Positions 1-5,941 of a stretch of 5,941 nt of DNA are shown here, in pieces. Within the stretch, counting starts at the first letter, position 1; every line of letters begins with the position of its first letter. The notes under the pieces were generated by a model. The model worked only from the letters and a program-made list of their open reading frames with translations. It ran no database searches and was not told where the DNA came from. Source of the stretch: an uncultured Streptococcus sp. (GTDB lineage: Bacteria > Bacillota > Bacilli > Lactobacillales > Aerococcaceae); NCBI GenBank assembly GCA_916049935.1, contig CAJZJI010000057.1:1-5941 (forward strand). Direction: 5' to 3'. The position numbers were made by a program, and so were the translations under genes.

Positions 1-545
1 CGTTAACGGCAGAAGAGATTGTAAATGAATGGAGCTATGACGAATTAGTTCGTATCTTCTATCGATATGGAGAAGAGAAGTTCTCGAAACAAATCGCTCG
101 AAATATTGAGCGTATCCGCGCGCAACACCGTATTGAAACAACAGGTGAATTAGTGGATATCATTCGAGATAGTATTCCAGCTGCTGCAAGACGAAAAGGG
201 GGACATCCTGCTAAAAGAATTTTCCAAGCGATTCGTATCGCGGTAAATGATGAATTAGCAGCGATTGAAGATTCGCTTGAGCAAGCATTTGAAGTTGTTG
301 GCGTGGGAGGCCGAATCAGTGTGATTTCATTCCATTCTTTGGAAGACCGCATTGTCAAAACAATGTTCAAACAGCAAAGCACAGTAGAAAAGGCACCAAA
401 GAACTTGCCAATTCTACCAACGGAGGAAGAAAAAGCTCCGTTCCAATTGGTGAATAAAAAGCCAATTTTACCAAGCATTGAAGAAATTACAGAAAACTCT
501 CGTTCACAAAGTGCGAAATTGAGAGTCATCGAAAGAGTAAAATAA
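1..545 (+). CDS. rsmH: 16S rRNA (cytosine(1402)-N(4))-methyltransferase RsmH, C-terminal part (5' end outside window)
   Basis: The frame is open from the window edge (first full codon at 3) to TAA at 543-545, giving 180 residues of a protein usually about 310-320 long, so the N-terminal SAM-binding part lies upstream. Family motifs are clear: YGEEKF (66-83), [18 protein letters not shown] (204-257), [11 protein letters not shown] (327-359), a KPI-PS segment near 460-475, and the C-terminal RSQSAKLRV (501-527; the family usually reads RSRSAKLR). RsmH, formerly MraW, uses S-adenosylmethionine to methylate N4 of C1402 in the ribosomal P site of 16S rRNA; it acts in the cytoplasm. It normally follows mraZ at the head of the dcw cluster, and ftsL follows here after 29 nt. 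An internal GTG at 153 could open a shorter frame, but conserved family sequence runs through it from upstream, so it is not the start. The identification is very secure. Confidence 0.96.
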   Translation, partial: LTAEEIVNEWSYDELVRIFYRYGEEKFSKQIARNIERIRAQHRIETTGELVDIIRDSIPAAARRKGGHPAKRIFQAIRIAVNDELAAIEDSLEQAFEVVGVGGRISVISFHSLEDRIVKTMFKQQSTVEKAPKNLPILPTEEEKAPFQLVNKKPILPSIEEITENSRSQSAKLRVIERVK

Positions 546-562
546 AAGGATAATTTAGAAAG

Positions 563-567
563 AAGGG
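563..567 (+). promoter_or_regulatory. ribosome binding site supporting the GTG start of ftsL
   Basis: AAGGG sits 7 nt before GTG at 575. An in-frame TAA at 551-553 rules out a longer protein, and the next in-frame ATG (605) has no purine-rich site in front of it. This motif therefore decides the GTG as the start. Confidence 0.7.
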
Positions 568-574
568 AATTCTA

Positions 575-946
575 GTGGCATTAGCAGAAAAATATGTAGA
601 TACAATGAATGTTGCGGTACCTACGCAAAAGCCTCTAGTTCGTGGAGACCGCGAAGTAACATCAATTCCGCAAGAAAGACAAAAAGCAGATTTACTTCGA
701 CTTTTAGCGGTTTCTGGTTTTGTTATTGCAGCTTTAGCGGTTATCACAATTGTAGCGAGCATGATCGTGGCTAACAAAAATAGACAATTACAAGATATCG
801 AATCACAAACAACATTAATTCAACGTGAAAACAATACATTGCTTCAGGCAACACAAGAATTGTCTCAGTACGACCGAGTTAATCGTATCGCTAACGAACA
901 AGGCTTGAAGATGAACGAAGAAAATGTTAGGAATGTTGGACGATGA
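575..946 (+). CDS. ftsL: cell division protein FtsL
   Basis: This 123-residue protein has the FtsL layout. A basic, charged cytoplasmic N-terminus (about 1-41) is followed by one membrane segment (about 43-66, rich in L, A, V and I). An extracellular heptad-like stretch (about 67-98) is probably coiled coil, and the tail pattern ELSQYDRVNRIANEQGLKMN (95-114) is typical of Gram-positive FtsL. In the family, FtsL pairs with DivIC/FtsB and DivIB/FtsQ at the septum and helps recruit and activate the division PBP; I infer the same here. The GTG start is set by an upstream in-frame stop and a Shine-Dalgarno site. The TGA stop overlaps the start of the PBP gene by 4 nt, which suggests translational coupling of two proteins that act together. 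FtsL is poorly conserved in sequence, so the call rests on topology, length, the tail motif and position between rsmH and the PBP gene. Confidence 0.93.
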   Translation: MALAEKYVDTMNVAVPTQKPLVRGDREVTSIPQERQKADLLRLLAVSGFVIAALAVITIVASMIVANKNRQLQDIESQTTLIQRENNTLLQATQELSQYDRVNRIANEQGLKMNEENVRNVGR

Positions 947-2730
947 GAAATACGAAAAACAATAACATTGCGGGAAATAGGCATCAAGCGAGCCGGATTT
1001 TAGTAGGACTCGCAGGTGTTTTATTTCTCATTTTTTCTGTACAGTTCTTCCAAATCATGGTTGTAGGGAATATCCATGGTGTGGATTTACGTGCAGAAAT
1101 CAATGATAAAATCCATCAAAAACGCACGCTTGCTGCAAAACGCGGTACTATTTACGACGCTAGTGGGAGCCCAATTGCAGTAGATGCGACGAATTATTCT
1201 TTATATGCCGTCTTAACTTCGGAGTGGAGTAAGGATTCAGATAACCCTGATTATGTAACAGACGTTAATAAGACTGCAGAAGCTCTTTCAAAACATATTT
1301 CTTTATCTAAAGAAGAAATTGTAAAATTGTTAAGTCAAAAAGATGTTTCTCAAGTAGAGTTTGGAAGCGCCGGTAAGAATTTGTCGGTTCAAGATAAGGA
1401 AGCTATTGAAGCTGAAAAACTTCCGGGAATTAAGTTCTCAGAAAGTCCAGCTCGTTACTACCCTAATGGAATCTTTGCTTCTCATTTAATTGGTTATACA
1501 GATACTGTTGAAGAAACAGTCGATAACAAAACAGTTACTACTCTAGTAGGGAAGACTGGGCTTGAAGGTCTTTATAATGAACAATTAACGGGGACTGCGG
1601 GCGAAGTCGAATATTCTGTAGATGGAAATGGGTATGTGATTACCGATACAGAAAAAGTTACGAAGCAACCAAAAGATGGTATGGATTTAACGCTAACGAT
1701 TGATAAAAGATTACAAACGTACTTAGAATCTCTTGTCAGTGAAGCAGATAAAAAATACCAACCAGTTCAAATGACTGCGATGCTTGTTGACCCTAAAACA
1801 GGAAATATCGTTGCGGCAACACAACGTCCAACGTATAACTCGACTACTAAAGAGGGTATAGATGTTCAATGGAATAACCTGTTAACAGACCAAGCGTACG
1901 AGCCAGGGTCAACCATGAAAGTATTGGCACTTGCGGCTGCGATTAATGAAGGCGTATTTGATCCAAATGAAAAATACAAATCTGGTAGTGTGAAGATTTA
2001 TACGGACCTTGTACGAGACTATAATAAAGTCGGTTGGGGAAATATTACGTATTTAGAAGGGTTGGCACACTCAAGTAACGTTGCTTTTGTTTACATCATT
2101 CAAAAAATTGGTATTGAAAAATGGAAACAATACTTAGAAGCTTTCGGATTTGGAAAATCTACTAACTCTGGTTTTGCGAATGAAATTTCAGGATCAAATC
2201 CATTTAATTCATACTTACAACAATTATCAACTGGTTTCGGTCAAGGGATTACAGTGACACCTTACCAAATGATGCAAGCTTTCACTGCGATTGCAAATGG
2301 CGGTCAAATGCAAAAATTACGTTTGGTGGACCATTTAACAGATCCAGATACTGGGAAAGAAACACCGAATCCAACAACAGCTTTAGGAAAAGTAATCTCT
2401 CCAGAAACTGCGAAGAAAACTCTTCAATTCTTATATCAAGCAACTCGTATGAAAAACGGAACAGCCTATGATTTTAATATTGATGGAGAAGCAGTCGCAG
2501 CTAAAACAGGGACAGCTGAAATCATCAATCCGGAAACAGGTAAATACTACTCAAACGGAAACAACTATATTTTCTCTGTTGTAGGATTTGCGCCGTATGA
2601 TGATCCGAAATATATCTTATATATCACGGTGAAACAACCGCGAGTAGCTGTAACAGGTAACCAAATTATTAAAGAAATTTTCAATCCATTAATGAAGAGA
2701 AGTTTAGAATATTCTAGACTCTCAGAGTAA
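943..2730 (+). CDS. class B penicillin-binding protein (division transpeptidase, FtsI/PBP2B/PBP2x position), no PASTA domains
   Basis: The product is a 595-residue monofunctional DD-transpeptidase that crosslinks septal peptidoglycan outside the membrane. It has a short basic cytoplasmic N-terminus, a membrane anchor at about 18-42, and an N-terminal dimerisation/pedestal domain starting with the RGTIYD motif (67-72) and running to about 240. The transpeptidase domain (about 275-583) has all three active-site motifs: STMK (323-326, catalytic Ser323), SSN (377-379) and KTGT (521-524). The start is the first ATG after an in-frame TAG at 928-930. Only a weak site (AGGA, 929-932, 10 nt upstream) precedes it, so the 4-nt ATGA overlap with ftsL probably drives its translation by coupling. 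murE follows after 16 nt. Division PBPs at this locus in B. subtilis (PbpB, about 716 residues) and Streptococcus pneumoniae (PBP2x, 750) carry two C-terminal PASTA domains. Here the protein stops about 70 residues after KTGT and has none. Names used for relatives include pbpB, pbpX and ftsI, so I give no symbol. Confidence 0.95.
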   Translation: MRNTKNNNIAGNRHQASRILVGLAGVLFLIFSVQFFQIMVVGNIHGVDLRAEINDKIHQKRTLAAKRGTIYDASGSPIAVDATNYSLYAVLTSEWSKDSDNPDYVTDVNKTAEALSKHISLSKEEIVKLLSQKDVSQVEFGSAGKNLSVQDKEAIEAEKLPGIKFSESPARYYPNGIFASHLIGYTDTVEETVDNKTVTTLVGKTGLEGLYNEQLTGTAGEVEYSVDGNGYVITDTEKVTKQPKDGMDLTLTIDKRLQTYLESLVSEADKKYQPVQMTAMLVDPKTGNIVAATQRPTYNSTTKEGIDVQWNNLLTDQAYEPGSTMKVLALAAAINEGVFDPNEKYKSGSVKIYTDLVRDYNKVGWGNITYLEGLAHSSNVAFVYIIQKIGIEKWKQYLEAFGFGKSTNSGFANEISGSNPFNSYLQQLSTGFGQGITVTPYQMMQAFTAIANGGQMQKLRLVDHLTDPDTGKETPNPTTALGKVISPETAKKTLQFLYQATRMKNGTAYDFNIDGEAVAAKTGTAEIINPETGKYYSNGNNYIFSVVGFAPYDDPKYILYITVKQPRVAVTGNQIIKEIFNPLMKRSLEYSRLSE

Positions 2731-2746
2731 AAGAAGGAGGAAGAAC

Positions 2747-4246
2747 ATGTTTGCGAAAGAACTAGCGGACTTGTTAGTCATTAAAGAAGTGGAAGGTTCT
2801 CTTGAGAACATCACTGTAGAAAAATTAGCACAAGATTCGCGCAAAGTTGTGCCCAATACTATGTTTTTCTGTATCGAAGGTGTAACGGTAGATGGGCATC
2901 AGTTTGCAGGAAAAGCAAAAGAGCTAGGAGCGAGTGTGTTCGTGGCTTCGAAATCTATCAAAGAACAAGTGGGAGATTCACCTGTGATTTATGTCAAAGA
3001 CGTGACACGTGTGATGACACTCTTTGCAAATCATTTTTACGGGTATCCATCTGAATCATTAAATATGATTGGAGTTACAGGAACGAATGGGAAAACGACT
3101 GTAACGCATATGGTGGACTATTTATTAGAAGAATTAGGGAAACCAACTGCACTGATTGGAACGATGTATCGTAAAATTGGTGAGGAACGTATCGAAACAA
3201 GAAATACAACGCCAGAAATCTTAACGGTGCATGAAACATTGCAAAAGGTGAAAGAAATCGGTGGAGACACATGTATTATGGAAGTTTCTTCTCACGCCCT
3301 TCAATTAGGTCGTGTGTGGGGAATCGACTATAATGTGGCAGTATTTACAAACTTGACGCATGAACATTTAGATTTGCATAAAACAATGGAAAACTATGCG
3401 CATGCGAAAAGCTTATTATTCTCACAATTAGGAAACCATTCTAAAAATGGAAAACCACGTGTTGCAATTCTAAACATTGATGAAGAGCACTATGAACAAT
3501 TCGCATACTCAACTCCTTGCGAAGTGATTTCATATGGATTTAGTGAAAAAGCGGATATTCGTGCAACGGATGTTCAAACAAACGGAGCGACAACTTCATT
3601 TACAGTAACAATTAATGGACAAGAGCTTCCAGTAACAATTCCGATGATTGGACTCTTTAATGTCTATAATGTTTTGGCTGCTTTAGCAGTAGCGGTCGTG
3701 AATGGTATTTCGCTTGAACGTGCTGTAAGCAGAATGAAACGATTCCCTGGTGTGGGTGGTCGTATGCAGTTGATTCAACAAGGGCAACCATTCCAAGTGA
3801 TTATCGACTTTGCACATACACCTGATGGGCTACAAAATGTGCTTGAAACGCTTGAAAAAGTGAAAGTAAATCGAGTGATTACAATCATGGGTCATAGCGG
3901 TGGTAACCGTGATTCAAGTATGCGCCCTGAGCTTGGAGAAATTGCGTTTGATAAGTCCGATTATGTGATTTTAACAGCGGATAATCCAAGACATGAACCA
4001 CTTGAAAAGATTTATGCAGAAATTCTAGCAGGAAGAAAAGATGAACAAACTGCTTATGAATGCATCGATAATCGAGAAAGTGCGGTGAAACGTGCGCTTG
4101 AAATCGCGCAAGAAGGGGATATCTTACTATTTGCTGGTAAAGGTGTTGAACCATACCAAGTAATCGGTGATGAGTATTTTCCATATAATGAAGTAGAAAC
4201 AGTTATTGCAAGTTTAGAAGCATTAGGCTTTCAACATCACGAGTAG
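2747..4246 (+). CDS. murE: UDP-N-acetylmuramyl-tripeptide synthetase MurE (diamino acid ligase)
   Basis: This cytoplasmic, ATP-dependent Mur ligase adds the third residue, meso-diaminopimelate or L-lysine, to UDP-MurNAc-L-Ala-D-Glu. At 499 residues it is of normal length, with three domains: an N-terminal UDP-binding part with DSRKV (30-34), a central ATPase domain with the P-loop GTNGKTT (112-118), and a C-terminal substrate domain. Other signatures are NTTPE (153-157), EVSSHAL (179-185), TNLTHEHLDLH (201-211), the likely carbamylated lysine K221 in YAHAKSLLF, DFAHTPDGL (354-362), GGNRD (385-389), DNPR (412-415) and GKGVEPYQ (464-471). DNPR at the diamino acid site is the form seen in meso-DAP enzymes such as E. 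coli and B. subtilis MurE, while Staphylococcus aureus lysine-type MurE has DNPA. This favours DAP but does not prove it. AAGGAGG (2734-2740) lies 6 nt before the ATG. The gene sits between the PBP and mraY genes in an evident operon. Confidence 0.96.
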   Translation: MFAKELADLLVIKEVEGSLENITVEKLAQDSRKVVPNTMFFCIEGVTVDGHQFAGKAKELGASVFVASKSIKEQVGDSPVIYVKDVTRVMTLFANHFYGYPSESLNMIGVTGTNGKTTVTHMVDYLLEELGKPTALIGTMYRKIGEERIETRNTTPEILTVHETLQKVKEIGGDTCIMEVSSHALQLGRVWGIDYNVAVFTNLTHEHLDLHKTMENYAHAKSLLFSQLGNHSKNGKPRVAILNIDEEHYEQFAYSTPCEVISYGFSEKADIRATDVQTNGATTSFTVTINGQELPVTIPMIGLFNVYNVLAALAVAVVNGISLERAVSRMKRFPGVGGRMQLIQQGQPFQVIIDFAHTPDGLQNVLETLEKVKVNRVITIMGHSGGNRDSSMRPELGEIAFDKSDYVILTADNPRHEPLEKIYAEILAGRKDEQTAYECIDNRESAVKRALEIAQEGDILLFAGKGVEPYQVIGDEYFPYNEVETVIASLEALGFQHHE

Positions 4247-4261
4247 AAGAAGGAGAAGATT

Positions 4262-5218
4262 ATGATCGAAGTCATTTTATCAGTCGGCTTAGCGTTCCTT
4301 GCGACGGTCATTGCCGAACCACATTTCATTCAATATATGAAGATGAAACAATTAGGTCAAACTACATTAGATGAAGGTCCATCATGGCATAAAGCTAAAA
4401 GTGGAACTCCAACAATGGGTGGGCTTGTGTTCCTTTGTATGATCAGTATTTCTAGTTTAATTGTCGGAGCCGTATTTGGACACTTCAATTTCGTCTTATT
4501 AAGTGGCGTTATTGGGTTTGCCTTCTTCGGAACAATTGGTTTCTTAGACGACTTTATTAAAGTGTTTAAAAAACAAAACGAAGGGTTAAAGAGTCACGAA
4601 AAATTTGGATTACAATTGATTGGATCTGCTATTTTTGTGGGGTTATACCTGCTTAGTGGCAATGCACCATTAATTTATATTCCATTCTTTGGCGAAGTAA
4701 ACAGTATTATCTTCTTTGCATTATTCACGATTATTTGGATTACTGGATTTTCAAATGCTGTAAACTTAACAGATGGACTAGATGGTTTAGCAGCTTCAAC
4801 AAATACGATTGCTTACGGGATTTATGGATTTATTGCCTATGAATCAGGTCAACGTTCAATCGCAACGTTCTGTTTCTGTGTAGTCGGCGGGCTCCTTGGT
4901 TTCTTAGTATTTAACTGGAAACCAGCCAAAGTCTTCATGGGAGACGTTGGTTCATTAGCACTTGGTGCAGGACTTGCCATCATTTCGATTATGCTTCATA
5001 AGGAATGGACATTATTACTTGTAGGAATCATCTTTGTTGGAGAAACACTGAGCGTTATTTTACAAGTGGGTTCATTTAAACTAACAGGTAAACGTATCTT
5101 CAAGATGAGTCCAATTCACCATCACTTTGAAATGAGCGGATGGAAAGAAGTGAAGATTGTTTCTGTGTTTAGTGCAATCGGACTTATTGCAGGTTTAATC
5201 GTTGCATTTGTTTTTTAA
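4262..5218 (+). CDS. mraY: phospho-N-acetylmuramoyl-pentapeptide-transferase MraY
   Basis: MraY is the integral membrane enzyme that transfers phospho-MurNAc-pentapeptide from UDP to undecaprenyl phosphate, making lipid I, the first membrane step of peptidoglycan synthesis. At 318 residues it has the usual length. About ten hydrophobic segments can be drawn (roughly 2-20, 51-72, 77-95, 116-132, 148-163, 181-193, 201-217, 231-245, 249-268, 297-317), matching the family's ten helices. Diagnostic motifs are KSGTPTMGG (46-54), FLDDFIK with the Asp pair D96-D97, NAVNLTDGLDGL (165-176, with D171 and D174), the segment 217-235 with FMGD (D228), and the MraY-specific SPIHHHFE (283-290). The HHH motif separates it from the related GlcNAc-1-phosphate transferases TagO/WecA. 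The ATG follows murE by 15 nt, with AAGGAG at 4250-4255 spaced 6 nt from it. It shows no missing key residues. Confidence 0.98.
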   Translation: MIEVILSVGLAFLATVIAEPHFIQYMKMKQLGQTTLDEGPSWHKAKSGTPTMGGLVFLCMISISSLIVGAVFGHFNFVLLSGVIGFAFFGTIGFLDDFIKVFKKQNEGLKSHEKFGLQLIGSAIFVGLYLLSGNAPLIYIPFFGEVNSIIFFALFTIIWITGFSNAVNLTDGLDGLAASTNTIAYGIYGFIAYESGQRSIATFCFCVVGGLLGFLVFNWKPAKVFMGDVGSLALGAGLAIISIMLHKEWTLLLVGIIFVGETLSVILQVGSFKLTGKRIFKMSPIHHHFEMSGWKEVKIVSVFSAIGLIAGLIVAFVF

Positions 5219-5239
5219 GAGAATTAACATATTTTATTA

Positions 5240-5272
5240 GGAGAGCTGGTCATTTTTGCCCAGCCTTTCTCC
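5240..5272 (+). other. imperfect stem-loop in the mraY-murD gap (terminator-like, no U-run)
   Basis: GGAGA (5240-5244) pairs with TCTCC (5268-5272), and GCTGG (5245-5249) pairs with CCAGC (5260-5264). This makes a 10-bp GC-rich stem with a 3-nt bulge (CTT, 5265-5267) on the 3' side and a 10-nt T-rich loop (5250-5259). It starts 22 nt after the mraY stop, in the only real gap of the cluster. No T-tract follows the 3' arm (the next bases are ATATACATATT) and none follows on the minus strand, so it does not look like a standard intrinsic terminator. Possible roles are partial attenuation, transcript processing or stability between mraY and murD, or a copy of a dispersed hairpin repeat. The pairing is seen directly; any role is inference. 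Confidence 0.5.
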
Positions 5273-5297
5273 ATATACATATTAAAAAAGAAAAATT

Positions 5298-5302
5298 GGA
5301 GG
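5298..5302 (+). promoter_or_regulatory. ribosome binding site fixing the GTG start of murD
   Basis: GGAGG lies 7 nt before GTG at 5310. An in-frame TAA at 5283-5285 excludes any longer reading, and the first in-frame ATG after the GTG encodes residue 110, deep inside conserved MurD sequence. The GTG start is therefore well supported. Confidence 0.8.
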
Positions 5303-5309
5303 AATCATT

Positions 5310-5941
5310 GTGCGGAATACACATGCATTTGAAAATAAAAAAGTACTAGTCATTGGACTTGCAAAGAGTGGAGTGAGTGTAGCAAAACTTTTACACCAGT
5401 TACACGCGGATGTAACAGTAAATGATAGAACACCACTTGAGGAAAGTGTAGACGCACAAGGGTTAGTCGCTGAAGGCATTAAAGTAGTCTCAGGAGGACA
5501 TCCACTAGAATTACTCGATGAGCCCGTTGATTTCGTTGTGAAAAATCCAGGGATTTCTTATTCAAATCCATTAGTTGCTAAAGCAGTCGAGAAGGGCTTG
5601 CCTGTTTATACTGAAATCGAAATTGCACAACGTGTCATGGAAGGAACCGTTCTTGGAATTACAGGTTCAAATGGGAAAACAACAACGACAACATTAACGA
5701 ACTTTATGTTAAAAGAGTCATTCCCTGAAAGAAGAACTTTTGCTTGCGGAAATATTGGTGTTCCTTTATCCCTACTTGCAGGAGACTCAAAGGATTCGGA
5801 TATCTATGTCACTGAATTATCAAGCTTCCAATTGATGGGGATTGAAGCGTTTCGACCTAAAGTAGCGTGTATCGTGAATATCTTTAGCGCTCATTTAGAC
5901 TATCATGGGTCTCGCGAAGAGTATGTAAAAGCAAAATTACA
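5310..5941 (+). CDS. murD: UDP-N-acetylmuramoylalanine--D-glutamate ligase MurD, N-terminal part (3' end outside window)
   Basis: MurD is the cytoplasmic ATP-dependent ligase that adds D-glutamate to UDP-MurNAc-L-Ala, the step just before MurE. The open frame begins at a GTG and runs without a stop to the window end, giving 210 residues of a protein usually about 450 long. The N-terminal UDP-binding Rossmann-like domain is visible with KVLVIGLAKSG (11-21) and KNPGIS (78-83). The ATPase domain follows with P-loop GSNGKTT (119-125), CGNIG (146-150), ELSSFQL (169-175) and NIFSAHLDYHG (190-200). K209 in YVKAKL aligns with the carbamylated lysine of the family (E. coli K198). ELSSFQL and AHLDYHG point to MurD rather than MurC, MurE or MurF. 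It lies 91 nt after mraY, a looser junction than elsewhere in the cluster, but in the same direction and in the standard mraY-murD order. No frameshift is seen in the visible part. Confidence 0.97.
   Translation, partial: MRNTHAFENKKVLVIGLAKSGVSVAKLLHQLHADVTVNDRTPLEESVDAQGLVAEGIKVVSGGHPLELLDEPVDFVVKNPGISYSNPLVAKAVEKGLPVYTEIEIAQRVMEGTVLGITGSNGKTTTTTLTNFMLKESFPERRTFACGNIGVPLSLLAGDSKDSDIYVTELSSFQLMGIEAFRPKVACIVNIFSAHLDYHGSREEYVKAKL

Noticed and set aside
59..529. 156-codon open frame on the minus strand opposite rsmH
   Set aside because: It lies entirely antisense to strongly conserved RsmH sequence, has no recognisable domain, and its composition is that of a reverse-strand shadow.
519..554. 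Possible promoter at the rsmH end (TTGAGA at 519 and GATAAT at 549)
   Set aside because: The two boxes are 24 nt apart, too far for a standard sigma-70-type promoter, and no good -35 box lies at 16-18 nt. AT-rich sequence makes chance matches likely.
526..777. Minus-strand open frame opposite the start of ftsL
   Set aside because: Its repetitive hydrophobic start is the reverse complement of the FtsL membrane segment; no independent support.
3075..3272. Minus-strand open frame inside murE
   Set aside because: Antisense to the conserved MurE ATPase domain, with no coding signature of its own.
3885..4184. 99-codon minus-strand open frame inside murE
   Set aside because: Antisense to the conserved MurE C-terminal domain; a shadow frame.
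5240..5272. Reading the mraY-murD hairpin as a true intrinsic terminator
   Set aside because: No T-run follows the 3' arm on either strand, and murD is expected to be co-transcribed with mraY, so I listed it only as a stem-loop.
5255..5283. Possible murD promoter (TTTGCC then CATATT, 17 nt apart)
   Set aside because: Both boxes match the consensus poorly and the upstream box lies inside the hairpin. Possible but not supportable from sequence alone.
5282..5479. Minus-strand open frame opposite the start of murD
   Set aside because: Overlaps the well-supported MurD N-terminus and shows no recognisable protein.

Overview
The window is a compact stretch of the division and cell wall (dcw) gene cluster of a low-GC Gram-positive bacterium (Firmicutes/Bacillota). 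All genes lie on the plus strand in the order rsmH (3' part) - ftsL - division penicillin-binding protein - murE - mraY - murD (5' part). The sequence is AT-rich by eye, ribosome binding sites are AAGGAGG-like, and two genes start with GTG, all typical of Bacilli. The PBP gene is followed directly by murE, with no second, spoVD-like PBP gene between them as in Bacillus subtilis. This fits a non-sporulating member of Bacilli, perhaps Lactobacillales such as a Carnobacteriaceae-like lineage. That placement is inference and I cannot name a genus.

Layout: 1-545 is the C-terminal part of the 16S rRNA methyltransferase RsmH. 575-946 is the small bitopic divisome protein FtsL. 943-2730 is a class B PBP overlapping ftsL by the ATGA motif. 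2747-4246 is MurE and 4262-5218 is MraY, each 15-16 nt behind its upstream neighbour with a strong ribosome binding site. 5219-5309 is the only real intergenic gap (91 nt) and carries an imperfect hairpin. 5310 to the window end is the N-terminal half of MurD, cut off by the window edge.

The genes work together. MurD and MurE successively add D-Glu and the diamino acid to the UDP-MurNAc peptide in the cytoplasm. MraY then moves the finished phospho-MurNAc-pentapeptide onto the undecaprenyl carrier to make lipid I. The PBP crosslinks the exported and polymerised product at the septum, with FtsL as a divisome scaffold and activator. RsmH is a ribosomal RNA methyltransferase that is conserved at the head of this cluster.

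I see no mobile element, CRISPR array, RNA gene or previously undescribed system here. The points worth a second look are modest: the division PBP ends right after its transpeptidase domain with no PASTA domains, MurE carries a DNPR motif usually linked to meso-diaminopimelate use within otherwise less canonical surroundings, and the mraY-murD gap holds a hairpin without a following U-run.
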